A stretch of DNA of 7,555 nt from an uncultured Verrucomicrobiota bacterium (lineage in GTDB: Bacteria; Verrucomicrobiota; Verrucomicrobiia; Limisphaerales; UBA1096): NCBI GenBank assembly GCA_913050205.1, contig CAJXAU010000069.1:1-7555 (forward strand). The letters run 5' to 3'. This document shows, in pieces, positions 5,871 to 7,555 of this stretch (position 1 is the stretch's first letter; every line of letters begins with the position of its first letter). The notes beneath the pieces were generated by a model. It did no database searches. It had not been told where the DNA came from and was given only the letters and a program-made list of their open reading frames with translations. The translations under genes were made by a program, and so were the position numbers.

Positions 5871-7555
5871 ATGGAACTTGCTGCATGGCTCATTCTTTTG
5901 CTGCCGCTGATTTCAGCGGTGACGATTGGCATTGGTGCCTTCCGCTCCAAGCCGATCAGCGCGGGCATATCCATTGCAGCAGTTTTGGGGTCATTCATCC
6001 TGACAATTGTTATGGTGGCCAATGGCACGGAGTTCCCAGAAGGTCAAAATCCCAAGGTCAGTTGGCTGGAGTTAGATGGACTGAGCGTGGACATCGGTTT
6101 GAAGATCGATGGGTTGAGTAAACTGATGCTCTGCGTTGTGACCGGCGTGGGCAGTTTGATCCACATATTCTCGCTGGGCTACATGAAGGAGGATCGCGAT
6201 TTCTCCCGTTACTTTGCCTTCCTCAGCCTGTTCATATTCTCGATGCTTGGCATCGTGCTGGCCGACAACTTCGTGATGATGTTCATCTTTTGGGAGTTGG
6301 TCGGCGTCTCGAGTTACCTGTTGATTGGCTTTTGGTTCGAGAAACCAAGCGCGGCTGATGCAGCGAAAAAGGCGTTCATGACAAACCGCGTCGGGGATTT
6401 CGGTTTTCTGCTTGGCATCCTCATGGTGTGGGCGGTGTTCGGTTCGGTCAGTTTTGATGTTTTGGAAAAGGAAAAGGCGACTGCGCTTTGTGGCTTGGCT
6501 GGATTCCTGATTTTCTGTGGTGCAATGGGCAAGTCCGCACAGGCACCGCTTCATGTCTGGCTGCCGGACGCGATGGAAGGTCCGACCCCAGTCAGCGCAC
6601 TCATACACGCGGCGACGATGGTCGCGGCTGGCGTGTATATGTTGTGCCGTGTATTTTTCCTGATAGAGGGAACATGGGCGATGGAGGCGATCGCTTGGAT
6701 CGGTGGCATCACTGCGCTGTTGGCAGCCCTCATGGCGGTGCAGCAGGATGACATCAAGCGGATCCTCGCCTACTCAACGCTTTCGCAACTGGGCTACATG
6801 GTGATGGTGGTGGGATTGGGTGGGGAGGCTAATAACGATTATTATAAAATCACCAATGTCGCTGGAACGGATGCAGCAATGTTTCATCTGACGACCCACG
6901 CCTTTTTCAAGGCAATGCTTTTCCTTGGAGCCGGCTCCGTGATTTACGCCTGTCACCACGAACAGAACATTTGGAAAATGGGCGGTCTGCGCAACCGAAT
7001 GCCGAAGACGTACTGGACATTTTTGATCGGGACACTGGCACTCTGCGGAGTACCGTTGTTCAGTGGGTTTTTCAGCAAGGAAGCGATTCTCACAGTAGCG
7101 TACAAGGAGAGCATGCCGCTGTTTTTGATCGCGGTCGCGGTGGCCGTACTGACAACCTTTTACATGACTCGATTGTTCCTCGTCGCATTTGGAGGCGAGC
7201 CGCGCTCGAAACACGCCGAACACGCCAAGGAAAGTCCGGCCGTGATGACCATACCACTGTTGGTCTTGGCTGTGCCGTCGGTGATCGCCGGTTACTTCAA
7301 CATGCACACGCCCGATCCGTTGATCCTGTTTGCCTCGGTGATCGCGGTTGTTTTTGGCGGCCTGATGGCGAGTGGTATTTATCGAAATGCTACCGAGGAT
7401 CCGTTGCCGGCCAAACTTGGCTTTGTGGCCAAGGCGATGAAGAGCCGTTTTTGGTTCGACGAAGTTTACCAATGGTTCATCGATAAAGTGCAGGAGAACT
7501 TGGCCAAGGTGGCTGATATAATCGATCGTTGGATTATCGCCGGTTTGTTGGTGCG
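5871..7555 (+). CDS. nuoL: NADH-quinone oxidoreductase subunit L (complex I proton-pumping subunit), 3' end outside window
   Basis: NuoL (ND5 homologue) is the distal antiporter-like proton pump of complex I. The frame is open from the ATG at 5871 to the right edge, giving 561 codons of a protein usually over 600 residues. It is therefore truncated by the window, not by mutation. Key residues are present: E142 in FWELVGVSSYLLIGFW, D176 in NRVGDFGF, and K221 in GKSAQAPLHVWLPDAMEG. H246 lies in SALIHAATM; H339, H343 and K347 in FHLTTHAFFK; K403 in FSGFFSKE. These correspond to E144, D178, K229, H254, H334, H338, K342 and K399 of E. coli as I recall them. CHHEQN-WKMGGLR is also conserved. Residues about 319-333 form an extra polar loop not in E. 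coli NuoL. The start is one base after the nuoK stop, with no strong nearby Shine-Dalgarno. The C-terminal lateral helix lies beyond the edge. Confidence 0.95.
   Translation, partial: MELAAWLILLLPLISAVTIGIGAFRSKPISAGISIAAVLGSFILTIVMVANGTEFPEGQNPKVSWLELDGLSVDIGLKIDGLSKLMLCVVTGVGSLIHIFSLGYMKEDRDFSRYFAFLSLFIFSMLGIVLADNFVMMFIFWELVGVSSYLLIGFWFEKPSAADAAKKAFMTNRVGDFGFLLGILMVWAVFGSVSFDVLEKEKATALCGLAGFLIFCGAMGKSAQAPLHVWLPDAMEGPTPVSALIHAATMVAAGVYMLCRVFFLIEGTWAMEAIAWIGGITALLAALMAVQQDDIKRILAYSTLSQLGYMVMVVGLGGEANNDYYKITNVAGTDAAMFHLTTHAFFKAMLFLGAGSVIYACHHEQNIWKMGGLRNRMPKTYWTFLIGTLALCGVPLFSGFFSKEAILTVAYKESMPLFLIAVAVAVLTTFYMTRLFLVAFGGEPRSKHAEHAKESPAVMTIPLLVLAVPSVIAGYFNMHTPDPLILFASVIAVVFGGLMASGIYRNATEDPLPAKLGFVAKAMKSRFWFDEVYQWFIDKVQENLAKVADIIDRWIIAGLLV
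7499..7508. repeat. CTTGGCCAAG palindrome, copy 6
   Basis: Near the right edge in nuoL. It encodes Leu-Ala-Lys in the hydrophilic stretch after FDEVYQWF. The flanking bases do not extend the palindrome. Confidence 0.7.

Noticed and set aside
6774..7472. 232-codon minus-strand frame opposite nuoL, with a His-rich end
   Set aside because: It is opposite the conserved antiporter domain; the His and Gln richness is just the complement of Met- and Val-rich membrane helices.
6971..7486. 171-codon plus-strand frame at the right end
   Set aside because: It is an alternative frame within nuoL. The nuoL frame is open throughout and contains all the expected motifs.
1..7555. A hidden mobile element, CRISPR array, terminator or novel gene system
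   Set aside because: The plus strand from 143 onward is continuously occupied by recognisable nuo genes with gaps of 9 bases or less. No inverted terminal repeats, spaced direct repeats or hairpin plus T-run were seen.
5871..7555. nuoL as a truncated pseudogene
   Set aside because: The frame is open to the last base and no stop or frameshift was found when read codon by codon. It simply runs off the window.

Overview
The window is a bacterial chromosomal segment holding a tRNA gene and most of the second half of a respiratory complex I (NADH:quinone oxidoreductase) operon. It looks like ordinary, intact housekeeping DNA. I found no defence system, mobile element, CRISPR array, phage gene or biosynthetic cluster, and no undescribed system is visible. 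The base composition is moderately GC-rich by eye. Several protein features (a Thermus-like insert in NuoG, a short NuoG that keeps the N7 cysteines, a 'KPPYFPA' form of NuoF, and extra loops in NuoF, NuoH and NuoL) make me think of the Verrucomicrobiota/PVC group. That is an impression from memory, not a demonstrated placement.

Layout. Bases 16-89 hold a tRNA-Gln(CUG) on the minus strand with an encoded CCA end. Bases 90-142 are a short divergent spacer containing a plausible tRNA promoter read leftward and the ribosome-binding region of nuoF read rightward. From 143 to the right edge the plus strand is packed with nuoF, nuoG, nuoH, nuoI, nuoJ, nuoK and the first 561 codons of nuoL. Gaps are 9 bases or less, and two junctions overlap (nuoG/nuoH by 1 base, nuoJ/nuoK by 4). 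There is no non-coding stretch over 300 bases.

How the genes work together. NuoF oxidises NADH through FMN and cluster N3. NuoG carries electrons along its 2Fe-2S and 4Fe-4S clusters. NuoI passes them through two further 4Fe-4S clusters to the quinone site, which is formed partly by NuoH. NuoJ, NuoK and NuoL are membrane subunits that couple this to proton translocation. All cluster ligands, and the membrane glutamates, lysines and histidines I looked for, are present, so the complex should be functional. The usual upstream genes (nuoA-E) are not next to nuoF here: the opposite-strand tRNA sits where nuoE would be expected. nuoM and nuoN, if they follow nuoL, lie beyond the right edge.

The one signal not explained by the genes is a 10-base perfect palindrome, CTTGGCCAAG, occurring six times in 7.5 kb and in all three reading phases relative to the codons. 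It may be a genome-wide iterated palindrome or partly a codon-usage effect.
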